Source of the DNA: Rhynchopus euleeides
Taxonomy: Eukaryota; Euglenozoa; Diplonemea; Diplonemida; Diplonemidae
DNA length: 64,000 nt
Reading direction: 5' to 3'
Assembly: GCA_963210315.1 (NCBI GenBank)
Contig: OY723254.1
Coordinates: 2,014,379 to 2,078,378 of the forward strand
Shown here: piece after piece, positions 50,600 through 60,802 of the stretch
Layout of the letters: each line of letters starts with the position of its first letter
Numbering within the stretch: the stretch's first letter is position 1
Made by a program: the position numbers and the translations under genes
The notes under the pieces: generated by a model
Told to the model about the DNA's origin: nothing
What the model saw: the letters and a program-made list of their open reading frames with translations, nothing else
Databases searched by the model: none

Positions 50600-51689
50600 G
50601 GGATGACAAGTCTTCTCTATGGGCCACCTGTATGTCCTCAATATCGATCGAGCCAGGCGGCAACTAATGACAATCCACGGACCGCCTGGCTTCTCGATAT
50701 GTCCCATCGCAGACGAGGTATCAGGTGCATGCCAATGCATATACCGTAAACGGAAATATTGTGGACCGTAATAAAGGTGAACCGTACTATAGGTGGACCG
50801 TAAAAAAGATGGAACAAATGGGATTTTTCCGGAACTTGGAACATTTTTACGGTCCACCTATTTTACGGTTGGGATAGTGGACTTGGCGGTTTTTTTACGA
50901 GTTCCTTCGTGACGAAGTCGCGAAGGAACCAAGGAAATCGTACGACTGAAGCTGCAGGATTAACACCACAGGGCCTCAGCACAGAGTGTGCGCTCACCAT
51001 CGTCCGGGAACTGTTCTCCCACAGTTACTGCAGGGTGTACTGCACTAAAGGAGTACGATTTCCCTGAATTTTCCGGGCACTGATTCACGAATTTACATCT
51101 GGAGGGAGCCCGGTGGTCTCAGCTTCTGTCTGCGCGCCCTGCCGTACTGTGGCTGCTTTTGTGGGCTCGTGCATCAGGTTCTACTTTTACTTCTACCGGA
51201 ACGCTCCTTGCATGGTACTACACTTCTCGAGGTGTGGTGGTGGGTGAGTCTCGAGGTGAGTGGTGGTGATCGTGCCCTTTCCACACGCAGGGAGGACTTG
51301 CTTCTCTTGCTGGTGTTGGTTGCGGTGGTGGAGGGAGGGTCCAAAGCTGGGAGGTCGGGAGGCCTACGTGCGGGAGTCTGCGGCGTGGAGGCCGCAGTCC
51401 GCGCCCCGCAACCCACCAGCCCGCGGGCGAAAATCGCATTGTCTTTTCCATATGCAGTCCCAATAAATGGTGGACCGTAAAAAAGATGGAACGTTTGGCC
51501 TTTTTTTGGGAACTTGGAACATTTTTACGGTCCACCCTTTTTCCGTTTACGGTATGTATTATCTTGATGGATGTGCATACCGAAAGATGTCTATCAATAT
51601 GTTGGAACAACCTTACGTGTGTGGTAAAGGATGTTGAGGATAGAGAGATCCGAAACATCAACAAGCTGGAGTTGACCCTCGATAATAAA
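50600..51689 (+). repeat. Duplicated unit L-E-R, copy 2
   Basis: L (50,600-50,741), E inverted (50,742-51,554), R (51,555-51,689). The L and R junctions with E are at the same bases as in copy 1. Confidence 0.9.
50742..51554 (-). mobile_element. Element E, copy 2, inverted relative to copy 1
   Basis: Starts CCGTAAACGGAAATATTGTG, which is the complement of the right end of copy 1, and ends with the complement of the copy 1 left end. 813 bases against 814, with few mismatches. Same TA flanks. Confidence 0.9.
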
Positions 51690-51746
51690 ATTGAAATTTT
51701 GTGGTGGAAAACCCCCAAAACCCCCAAAAATACCCAATATTTTCTA

Positions 51747-51877
51747 CCAGGCTAATAGAAGCATGTATGCTTCTATTAGCCTGAAATTTTTATATAAATC
51801 CGGATTTTCAAAATATGCTTGTATTCGCATGTATGCTTGTATTAGCATGTATGCTTGTATTTGCCCCCCCCCAGTAA
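51747..51877. repeat. Palindrome variant and AATACAAGCAT-family boundary
   Basis: 51,747-51,784 is AGGCTAATAGAAGCAT and its complement around a GT centre. 51,815-51,865 has three ATGCTTGTATT words, ending in TTTG, nine C, AGTAA. Confidence 0.85.
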
Positions 51878-51914
51878 GTCGGCGCGGCTAAAACCTCTTA
51901 AATAAAAACGACTT

Positions 51915-54540
51915 AGGAGGATCCTTGAAATCGGTAGTGGACAGTAGCGGACAGGGCGGACATTTCCTTGTGGAAAAAGTGCCCGAAAAAAAATTTCGAA
52001 AAGGTCCCCCTTACAGAATTAGCCTTTTTTCAAAAAATCGGAAAATTTCGGACCGCAATTTGTACCCAAGAAAGTGCCGAATTTTCGGACTTGGTCCGAT
52101 TTGAACGATTTCCGTGCCTCTTGCAACCCCCATGAGGGGGGGGGCTGCTGTTTCGGGTTCTTCCGGTGGTACATGCTGGGGTGTCAGGACAGGGAATCCT
52201 GCTCGCTGTACCCGGTGATCCCTGACGCAGCCAGGAAGTGGAGAGCCTTGGAACCCTGGTTGAGGCCTGCAACACCCGGCCTTCCTGCCACTTGTGGCAT
52301 TGTGGAGTGGAGGTGGATATGGAGAAGGTTCTCTCTCCGTCCGGTCGAGCACAACCGTCCTCTCCAGCCAGGGGTCATCTACTTTCCAAACAAGGGCCAG
52401 GAACATGCTCAAACAAACCAATTGATCAGAAAATCTGGCTTGCCGTGGAATCATTGAGCATTGGGGAGTGGTTTGCCCCCTTGCTGCGTAAGACATGTCC
52501 ATTTTTGACGATTTTTGGGCAGAATTTGGTGCGTGGGACCTTTCGATTTTCATGATTTTTTTCGGAATTTCGTGGGGACCGGTACCCCATTTGAGGGCCA
52601 AAAATCTCATTTCCGAGGCCTGGGAATGGTCGCAGTGGCCTCAGATGTCCAAAAATGTTCAATTGACCTCTCCTCGAAAAAAAAATCGAAAGGTCCCCCC
52701 GACTGGCACCCCGGATTAGGACATGTCTCTGGGGGTGTCCGGGGGGCATTTTTGGCCCATTTTTGGCTGGGGAAAATGGGCCATTTTTCACGATTTTTCG
52801 GTTTTTTGTCCGGACCGGCACCGCATTTGAGGGGCCAAAATCTGATTTCCGAGGCCCGGGAATGGTCGCAGTGGCTTCATTTGGCCAAAAACGTTCAATT
52901 TACCCTTCCCCAAAAAAAAATTCGAAAGGGTCCCCCTACAAATCGCCGGTCTTAGGAAAATTTTTTTTGGGCACCCAGATTTCAAAAATTTTCAAACTAT
53001 TTTCTGGACCAAAAATCAAACTATTGAGGTCCTGGCCGGACATGTCCGGGGGGGGGGGGGGGGTAGGGGGGGTCAAATGGGGGTGACAAACACGATTTTT
53101 CAAAAAACCGGCGCAGAGGCCCCAAAGCCCCCGTAAACCCTCCAAACCCCCCCAGATCGGTCCGGAAACCCATCGAACCCCACTTTTCCACCATTCCGGG
53201 CACCTCAGGTGCCCGAATTGGGGTACCTAAATTTTGTGCCACCGTTTGGTACCGGACAGTGCCACTGTGTGGGAGGTTGGAAAAGAAAATGCCCCAACAC
53301 ACCACATCTGAGGGTTGCAATGCATGTTGCTTGCCAACCACGTCATCCGGTGGGTGTCAGGCGCTATGTAGGTGGCATGAGCCAGGTCTTCGATGTGTTC
53401 TGGCTTGTATATATACCTCCCTGCCTGCGGCACAGGCACTGCCTTTGTCCCCCACACCAGCCACAGAGAGCGTATTGTACTCGGTCCACGGTTGCTGATT
53501 CATTGTGATGCGTTGTATCCTCGAGTGAACGTCACACACTAGTGGCACCACCACCCGCCATCCGAGAGCTGTATTGACTTTGCGCCCTTCCGTTGCATTC
53601 ACCTCGCCACGCATATTGCACCGTTCAGTACCAGTGCTCTTGGGCCAGGCAAAGTAGACCGCAGCAACTACCAATTCTGGCACAATGGGTACCACGACAG
53701 CGCACTTCGTGTGTTCCCGGAATGTACAGCTCGTGTTGCAACAGTCGTTGTCAACACATCCCGGTTGTGGAGCACTGCTGCACAGGAATCACACGACCAT
53801 CTGGACTTGTTCCGTACCTACAGGCAGCCTCCCGGTGCATGGTGGCAGGGAGGTACATATACAAGCCAGAACTCATCGAAGACCTGGCTAATGCCACCTA
53901 CATAGCGCCTGACACCCACCGGATGACGTGGTTGGCAAGCAACATGCATTGCAACCCTCAGATGTGGTGTGTTGGGGAATTTTCTTTTCCAACCTCCCAC
54001 ACAGTGGCACTGTCCGGTACCAAACGGTGGCACAAAATTTAGGTACCCCAATTCGGGCACCTGAGGTGCCCGGAATGGTGGAAAAGTGGGGTTCGATGGG
54101 TTTCCGGACCGATCTGGGGGGGTTTGGAGGGTTTACGGGGGCTTTGGGGCCTCTGCGCCGGTTTTTTGAAAAATCGTGTTTGTCCACGTAAAAGGGTGGC
54201 ATTTGACCCCCCCTAGGGGGGGGGGGGGTCAAAATTGGATTTCCCGAATTTCCGGGTCCGGACATGTCCGCCCGGACATCCGGACACCAGAAAATGTCCG
54301 CCCGGACATGTCCGCCCTGTCCGGGGCGGACATTTCTGGATGTCCGGATGTCCGCCCGGACATGTCCGGGCGGGAAATTCGGGAAATGTCCGGGGGGGGG
54401 GGGGTCAAAATTGGACCCGGACATCCGGACACCCGGATTTCCGGTCCGGATATGTCCGCCCTGTCCGCCCTGAAATCGCCTACCGGGGCCGGGGGAAATC
54501 CAGGAAATTCGGGAAATCCAGGAATATGAAGAATCCTCCT
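51915..54540. mobile_element. Long element A (2.6 kb) with AGGAGGATCC/GAATCCTCCT ends
   Basis: Begins AGGAGGATCCTTGAAATCGG and ends GAAGAATCCTCCT. Contains monomers of about 240 bp ending AATTCGAAAGGGTCCCCC (52,495-52,945), a foldback element (53,064-54,215) and a segment of GGACATGTCC-type repeats (54,230-54,400). A second copy is at 56,860. No transposase ORF seen. Confidence 0.8.
53064..54215. mobile_element. Foldback element F, copy in A (1.15 kb)
   Basis: Ends TAGGGGGGGTCAAATG and CATTTGACCCCCCCTA. The arms of about 365 bp (53,064-53,430 and 53,848-54,215) are inverted repeats around a centre of about 420 bp. It sits in a G-tract at the left edge of the GGACATGTCC segment. Confidence 0.85.
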
Positions 54541-54969
54541 ATATGCTAATACAAGAGTACTCCAGAAATCGCGATTTTAAAAAGTTCACCGAGCAAATAC
54601 AAGAGTATACTCTTGTATTTGCATACTAGACTTTTGGAGAACTTTTGTGGGGTTTTCATCATAATTTGTGCTTCCAATGACCTCCCCCAGGCCAGTGGGC
54701 CTCCTGTCTGGAGTCGTCACGGTCGGGTGGGAGTCGCCTCGGGGGTGGGAAAGGCCAAGAGGACGCTCGTATTGTCTATTCGGCGCCGCTGCCCCATGAG
54801 GGCCCACCCGGAGGCCACATTTCTAGTATGCAAATACAAGAGTATATACTCTTGTATTTGCATGGTAGACAACTTTTCAGCTAAAAAACAATTTTTTGAG
54901 AACCCTGAATTATGTAAGCTGGCACGGTGAATAGAAGAGTATACCCTTGTATTTGCCCCCCCCCAGTAA
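54541..54969. mobile_element. Palindrome-rich AATACAAG element or junction
   Basis: Contains two perfect palindromes, 54,593-54,622 (GCAAATACAAGAGTA and complement) and 54,828-54,863 (ATGCAAATACAAGAGTAT and complement), and ends GTATTTG, nine C, AGTAA. The same end occurs at 51,877. Confidence 0.7.
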
Positions 54970-55267
54970 ACACGGGGGAGGTAGGTCGGCTGACTATTAC
55001 GAGAAACGACCCTTCCGGGGAACAATGACAAGGGAGGTCGTTTTCTGGGAGAAGAGAGGGCGGTGCGGTAGGAAGAGGGTACCAGGCTTAACGGAATTTT
55101 CCGTGGCGTGTGGTATATTGTTTCAACAGTTTGGCAGAACAGCCGGGGGGTGTTTTTTTCTCACGAAAAAACGGCTCCAGGTACTGCTGCCCCACACACA
55201 GCAGGCACCGTTTTGTACGAACGAAGAACGCAACACCAAGTCTTTTTTCGGGTCGGGAGCGGAAACG
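54970..55267. other. Gene-free spacer
   Basis: GC-mixed sequence without a gene. It includes GTCGTTTTCTGGG, close in wording to sequence beside the end at 38,124. Confidence 0.4.
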
Positions 55268-55447
55268 GAGAAAATCGTACTCCTTTCGCTTTATTATAGA
55301 CACCCTGTCCAGAAACTGTGGGAGAACAGTTCCGGACTACTCTTTGTTGAGCGCACTTGAATGAAGTACAGAAAGAAATGGCGAAGCCCTGTGAAGTGGC
55401 ACGAAAGGTGCTAATCCAAAAGCTTCAGTTGTACAATTTCCTTCGCT
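55268..55447 (+). mobile_element. MITE with AAATCGTAC/GTACAATTT ends, diverged copy
   Basis: AAAATCGTACTCCTTTCGC to GCTTCAGTTGTACAATTTCC. Shares CTGTGGGAGAACAGTTCCGG and GAAGTGGCA...GGTGCTAATCC with the copy at 56,112. Confidence 0.75.
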
Positions 55448-56111
55448 ACTCCGCACTTACAATAACAAGGTGTTCTTCTTCTGCCATTCTTTTTTTAGCG
55501 TGCCTCGGTGACACCCCAACAAAAACTGATTTTTTTGGCTTTCTGGCGTTATTTCTGTGCACCGCGAGTTTCACGACGGGGGGTGGGTCGAAGGACACAT
55601 CAGCTTTGAGCGGCAGGTGGGGGATGGCGGGGTCGGGGGTTGGGCTGAAGGAATACAAATATCGTCATATCGGCTGCTGCTTGCTCCCTAGGGGACCGTT
55701 AATTCGAGCGTCAATGAGAATGTCATGATGGCCGCTTCGACGCTCTAAATCCACTCTTCGGGATGCACGGGGGTGAGGGAGGGAGGGGGGGGGAGGGGGG
55801 CGACCTGCCGGCCTGGAGTTGCTTGGAGGGGGCTCCCGCAGCAGGTTCTACAACTGCTACCTCCCCACCCCAGAGCTCTTTGGATCTACCCTGTCAGGAT
55901 GCATCGGGTTCTGATCCCTTCCCTTCCTCTCTGTGTGTCAAACTGAAATCATGCGTGGCGTGATAACCTCCACTGTTTACGCGTACGCCGTGTGCGGACT
56001 GCGAACACACCACTGGCTTGGCACACAGAATTGAGGTAAGTGACAAAAAATGACTGAATAACCTGCTGATTTGAACAAATCTTGACCGTGCTGCAGCACC
56101 CACGGTTATCC
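55448..56111. other. Gene-free spacer
   Basis: A G-rich stretch at 55,778-55,800. ORFs here are short and unremarkable. Confidence 0.4.
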
Positions 56112-56290
56112 CAAAAATCGTACTCCTTTCGCTTTATTATAGACACCCTGTCCAGCAACTGTGGGAGAACAGTTCCGGACTACTTTTTGTTGAGCGCACA
56201 CTTGCTGTCTCAAGGCTGTGTTGAGGCCCTGTGAAGTGGCATGAGGTGCTAATCCAAAGCTTCAGTCGTACGATTTCCTTCGTTACTTCG
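56112..56290 (+). mobile_element. MITE with AAATCGTAC/GTACGATTT ends, copy
   Basis: AAAAATCGTACTCCTTTCGC to CTTCAGTCGTACGATTTCC, followed by CGCGACTTCGCGACGCTTCG. Intact inverted ends, same internal words as the other copies. Confidence 0.8.
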
Positions 56291-56859
56291 CGACTTCGCG
56301 ACGCTTCGTCGCTCGTAACTAGTTTAAAAAAAGAACATTGTCTCGTGCCGCCTCCTCCAACACATCTTTTAATGCTGATGGGGATGGATTTGAATGTTTG
56401 TGGGGAATGGGGAAAGGTCTGTGCCCTGGGAGGGGGATGGGGCAGGCAGGTGGAAACAAATGGTTCGTGCCCACGAATGTGTGATGACCCTGCATGGGCC
56501 CGGCGAGGGAAGGTGGGGTGAGGGGCATTGAAATAGAAGCAGAAGGAAGCACAAGGACGATCTCCCCTCCGCTCGATACGCAGGTTGTGTCTGAGATCCG
56601 ATGAGCATGCATGGGCCCGGCGAGGGAGGGGGGTGGGGTTTCCGTGTTTTAGGTGGATTAGGATAAACCAACGGGTGCAACGGGGCAACGGGTGGGTGGG
56701 GCTCCTTTATGGGGGGGGGGACTGCAGGGGGTGGCAGGGACTGCGCATGTTGAGGAAGGGGTGGGGGGGGGGGGGTGGGGGCGTGGGGGGGGGCGAACCA
56801 GCTGTCACGCACAGTGAGGGCGTGGGGGGGGGGGGGGGGGGCAAAGAAAAGCCTTTTAA
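56291..56859. other. G-rich gene-free spacer
   Basis: Multiple G runs of 8-19 between 56,600 and 56,845, ending in TTTTAA next to element B. No gene recognised. Confidence 0.5.
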
Positions 56860-57364
56860 AGGAGGATCCTTGAAATCGGTAGTGGACAGTAGCGGACAGG
56901 GCGGACATTTCCTTGTGGAAAAAGTGCCCGAAAAAAAAATTCGAAAAGGTCCCCCTTACAGAATTAGCCTTTTTTCAAAAAAAAAAGGAAATTTCGGACC
57001 GCAATTTGTGCCCAAGAAAGTGCCGAATTTTCGGACTTGGTCCGATTTGAACGATTTCCGTGCCTCTTGCAACCCCCATGAGGGGGGGCTGCTGTTTCGG
57101 GTTCTTCCGGTGGCACATGCTGGGGTGTCAGGACAGGGAATCCTGCTCGCTGTACCCGGTGATCCCTGACGCAGCCAGGAAGTGGAGAGCCTTGGAACCC
57201 TGGTTGAGGCCTGTAACACCCGGCCTTCCTGCCACTTGTGGCATTGTGGAGTGGAGGTGGTTATGGAGAAGGTTCTCTCTCCGTCCGGTCGAGCACAACC
57301 GTCCTCTCCAGCCAGGGATCATCTACTTTCCAAACAAGGGCCAGGAACATGCTCAAACAAACTA

Positions 57365-57709
57365 CCGTATACGTAAATATTATGGAACGTAAATATTATG
57401 GAACGGGCCCATTTTTGCCCGGTCCGTTCCATAATATTTACGTTCCATAATATTTACAGGGCCAGTTGGGGACTCGGTGGTGAGGACGGCTTGCGTCAGG
57501 AATCGCGCGAAAAGTGCACGAGTAGGTCCCGTCAGGGACTCTGTATGCCGTCCGATCACCTGGCCCAAGTCCCCGAGTCGCAGAAAGCCCTGTAAATATT
57601 ATGGAACGAAAAAAATCTGGAACGCCAACCCACCAGCGTTCCAAAATATTTACGTTCCATAATATTTACGTTCCATAATATTTACGTTCCAAAATATTTA
57701 CGTATACGG
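57365..57709. mobile_element. 345-bp TIR element with CCGTATACG ends, inserted in B
   Basis: TA-CCGTATACG ... CGTATACGG-TA. Subterminal word TTATGGAACGTAAATA is repeated in both arms. Copy A has the uninterrupted site (AAACAAACCAATTGATCAG), so this is an insertion. The ends and repeated subterminal words resemble element E. Confidence 0.9.
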
Positions 57710-58538
57710 TAATTGATCAGAAAATCTGGCTTGCCGTGGAATCATTGAGCAAAATTTGGGGAGTGATTGGTGCCCCATTGCTGCATATGACATGTCCATT
57801 TTTGACGATTTTTGGGCAGAATTTGGTGCGTGGGACCTTTCGATTTTCATGAATTTTTCGGAATTTCGTGGGGACCGGTACCCCATTTGAGGGCCAAAAA
57901 TCTCATTTCCGAGGCCTGGGAATGGTCGCAGTGGCCTCAGATGTCCAAAAACGTTCAATTGACCTCTCCTCGAAAAAAAATTCGAAAGGTCCCCCCTACT
58001 GGCACCCCGGATTAGGACATGTCTCTGGGGGTGTCCGGGGGGCATTTTTGGCCCATTTTTGGCTGGGGAAAATGGGCCATTTTTCACGATTTTTTCGGTT
58101 TTTTGTCCGGACCGGCACCGCATTTGAGGGGCCAAAATCTGATTTCCGAGGCCCGGGAATGGTCGCAGTGGCTTCATTTGGCCAAAAACGTTCAATTTAC
58201 CCTTCCCCAAAAAAAATTCGAAAGGGTCCCCCTACAAATCGCCGGTCTTAGGAAATTTTTTTTTGGGCACCCAGATTTCAAAAAATTTCAAACTATTTTC
58301 TGGACCAAAAATCAAACTATTGAGGTCCTGGCCGGACATGTCCGGGGGGGGGGGGGGGGGTCAAAATTGGATTTCCCGAATTTCCGGGTCCGGACATGTC
58401 CGCCCGGACATCCGGACACCAGAAAATGTCCGCCCGGACATGTCCGCCCTGTCCGGGGCGGACATTTCTGGATGTCCGGATGTCCGCCCGGACATGTCCG
58501 GGCGGGAAATTCGGGAAATGTCCGGGGGGGGGGGGGGG

Positions 58539-59689
58539 TAGGGGGGGTCAAATGGGGGTGACAAACACGATTTTTCAAAAAACCGGCGCAGAGGCCCCAA
58601 AGCCCCCGTAAACCCTCCAAACCCCCCCAGATCGGTCCGGAAACCCATCGAACCCCACTTTTCCACCATTCCGGGCACCTCAGGTGCCCGAATTGGGGTA
58701 CCTAAATTTTGTGCCACCGTTTGGTACCGTACAGTGCCACTGTGTGGGAGGTTGGAAAAGAAAATGCCCCAACACACCACATCTGAGGGTTGCAATGCAT
58801 GTTGCTTGCCAACCACGTCATCCGGTGGGTGTCAGGCGCTATGTAGGTGGCATTAGCCAGGTCTTCGATGTGTTCTGGCTTGTATATATACCTCCCTGCC
58901 TGCGGCACAGGCACTGCCTTTGTCCCCCACACCAGCCACAGAGAGCGTATTGTACTCGGTCCACGGTTGCTGATTCATTGTGATGCGTTGTATCCTCGAG
59001 TGAACGTCACACACTAGTGGCACCACCACCCGCCATCCGAGAGCTGTATTGACTTTGCGCGCTTCCGTTGTATTCACCTCGCCACGCATATTGCACCGTT
59101 CAGTACCAGTGCTCTTGGGCCAGGCAAAGTAGACCGCAGCAACTACCAATTCTGGCACAATGGGTACCACGACAGCGCACTTCATGTGTTCCCGGAATGT
59201 ACAGCTCGTGTTGCAACAGTCGTTGTCAACACATCCCGGTTGTGGAGCACTGCTGCACAGGAATCACACGACCATCTGGACTGTTCCGTACCTACAGGCA
59301 GCCTCCCGGTGCATGGTGGCAGGGAGGTATATATACAAGCCAGAACACATCGAAGACCTGGCTAATGCCACCTACATAGCGCCTGACACCCACCGGATGA
59401 CGTGGTTGGCAAGCAACATGCATTGCAACCCTCAGATGTGGTGTGTTGGGGCATTTTCTTTTCCAACCTCCCACACAGTGGCACTGTACGGTACCAAACG
59501 GTGGCACAAAATTTAGGTACCCCAATTCGGGCACCTGAGGTGCCCGGAATGGTGGAAAAGTGGGGTTCGATGGGTTTCCGGACCGATCTGGGGGGGTTTG
59601 GAGGGTTTACGGGGGCTTTGGGGCCTCTGCGCCGGTTTTTTGAAAAATCGTGTTTGTCCACGTAAAAGGGTGGCATTTGACCCCCCCTA
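58539..59689. mobile_element. Foldback element F, copy in B (1.15 kb)
   Basis: Same ends and orientation as in A, with a short extra palindromic CCTAGCCTAGGCTAGG at the right edge. It sits in the G-tract at the right edge of the GGACATGTCC segment. Confidence 0.85.
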
Positions 59690-59849
59690 GCCTAGGCTAG
59701 GGGGGGGGGGGGGTCAAAATTGGACCCGGACATCCGGACACCCGGATTTCCCGGTCCGGGCATGTCCGCCCTGTCCGCCCTGAAAACGCCTAAGGGGCCG
59801 GGGGAAATCCAGGAAATTCGGGAAATCCAGGAATATGAAGAATCCTCCT

Positions 59850-60802
59850 TAACCGACGTTCTGACTGTATTTGCTGGTCCCGCCTCAGTACAAAATCAAA
59901 AGTGGCATTATGAGGCCATATTGCGTAGTTCGTGCGTACTTGTGCGTAGTTCGTGCGCAGTGCGCGCGCACATCATGCGAAGCACTTTCAGCAACACCAG
60001 TAGGAACCCTGCTAACAACGCACGCACCACACCCGCAGCAGGCGTGTGTGGGTGTTCTCGCGATCGATGAATACCCACTGGTTCTCCTCTCCCCTTACTG
60101 GTTTGCAGACGCATAGTTTCGGTGGAAGCGGTCAACAAAACAACAAGGTTCCTCTCCTTCCATGTTTCCCTGTAGCGAGTGAGTGAAGCAAACGGAAAGG
60201 ATAGTATTTCCCCACAAAGAACATCGGCGATTTTTTTTACGAAAGGATATGCGCGTTGCTGCTCGCTTCGCGGAGAGCCCCCTCCCCCTCCAAGCTATCT
60301 GGTTTTCACCAGACTCGGAGGCAGATCGGTGGTCACCGGTCCATCCATTCTGTGTGAGACCGCCTTCAAAGAGAAGAACACTGATGGCACGGGGGAGGGG
60401 GTGAGGGAGGGGTGCCGGATACCCGGGTATGTTACCCCCCATTTCTCTCTCCCCTCTCTCCCTCTCGTCGCCTTCTGAAGGCACCCTCTCCCCCCCCAGC
60501 GCGCCCTTTTGTTGTTTCAGCATGCGTGCCAATATTTTCTTCATACTTCATCCCCCGGCTGCACCCCACCACACCACTCCTGAAGGAGGGGTGGGTGTAT
60601 CCCGCTCCGCCGCTCTTTCCCATGCCGCAATGCGATGATGTGTTGACAGACAACATTCCATGCAGGCGCCCCACCCCCACCCCCACCCCTTTCCTACCTC
60701 CCCTGAAGAAACCCCCCCTCCCCCCCCCCCCCTCCCCCAGCGCGATTGCATTTCACATCCCACCACGCTACGGCAACCACACACACACACCCTCCCACAG
60801 GG
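59850..60802. other. Intergenic region before the mitochondrial gene
   Basis: 60,061-60,112 is a reverse copy of 14,146-14,200. 59,925-59,975 has repeated GTAGTTCGTGCG words. C-rich tracts follow and CAG at 60,798-60,800 ends two bases before the next ATG. No gene seen. Confidence 0.55.

Larger units (their letters stand above)
38124..51877. mobile_element. Candidate 13.7-kb composite block bounded by inverted TTACTG9CAAATACAAG ends
   Basis: The left end at 38,124 reads TTACT, nine G, CAAATACAAGCATAT. The right end at 51,857-51,877 is its inverse: ATGCTTGTATTTG, nine C, AGTAA. TA lies at both boundaries (38,125-38,126 and 51,875-51,876). The inside holds a satellite, a decayed block and nested elements but no intact transposase. 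A second right end is at 54,969, so the pairing is uncertain; the ends may belong to different elements. Confidence 0.4.
56860..59849. mobile_element. Long element B (3.0 kb), second copy of A
   Basis: Same ends and order as A, very similar throughout. TAA lies directly outside both ends, a possible target duplication. It differs from A by a 345-bp TA-flanked insertion (57,365-57,709) and by the foldback F lying on the other side of the GGACATGTCC segment. Confidence 0.85.

Noticed and set aside
38124..51877. Maverick/Polinton-type giant transposon
   Set aside because: The inverted ends are suggestive, but I see no DNA polymerase B, integrase, ATPase or capsid gene inside, so only a composite block is claimed.
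54230..54400. GGACATGTCC repeats as p53-type response elements
   Set aside because: The resemblance is to a short self-complementary word in a mobile repeat, and there is no gene nearby to regulate.
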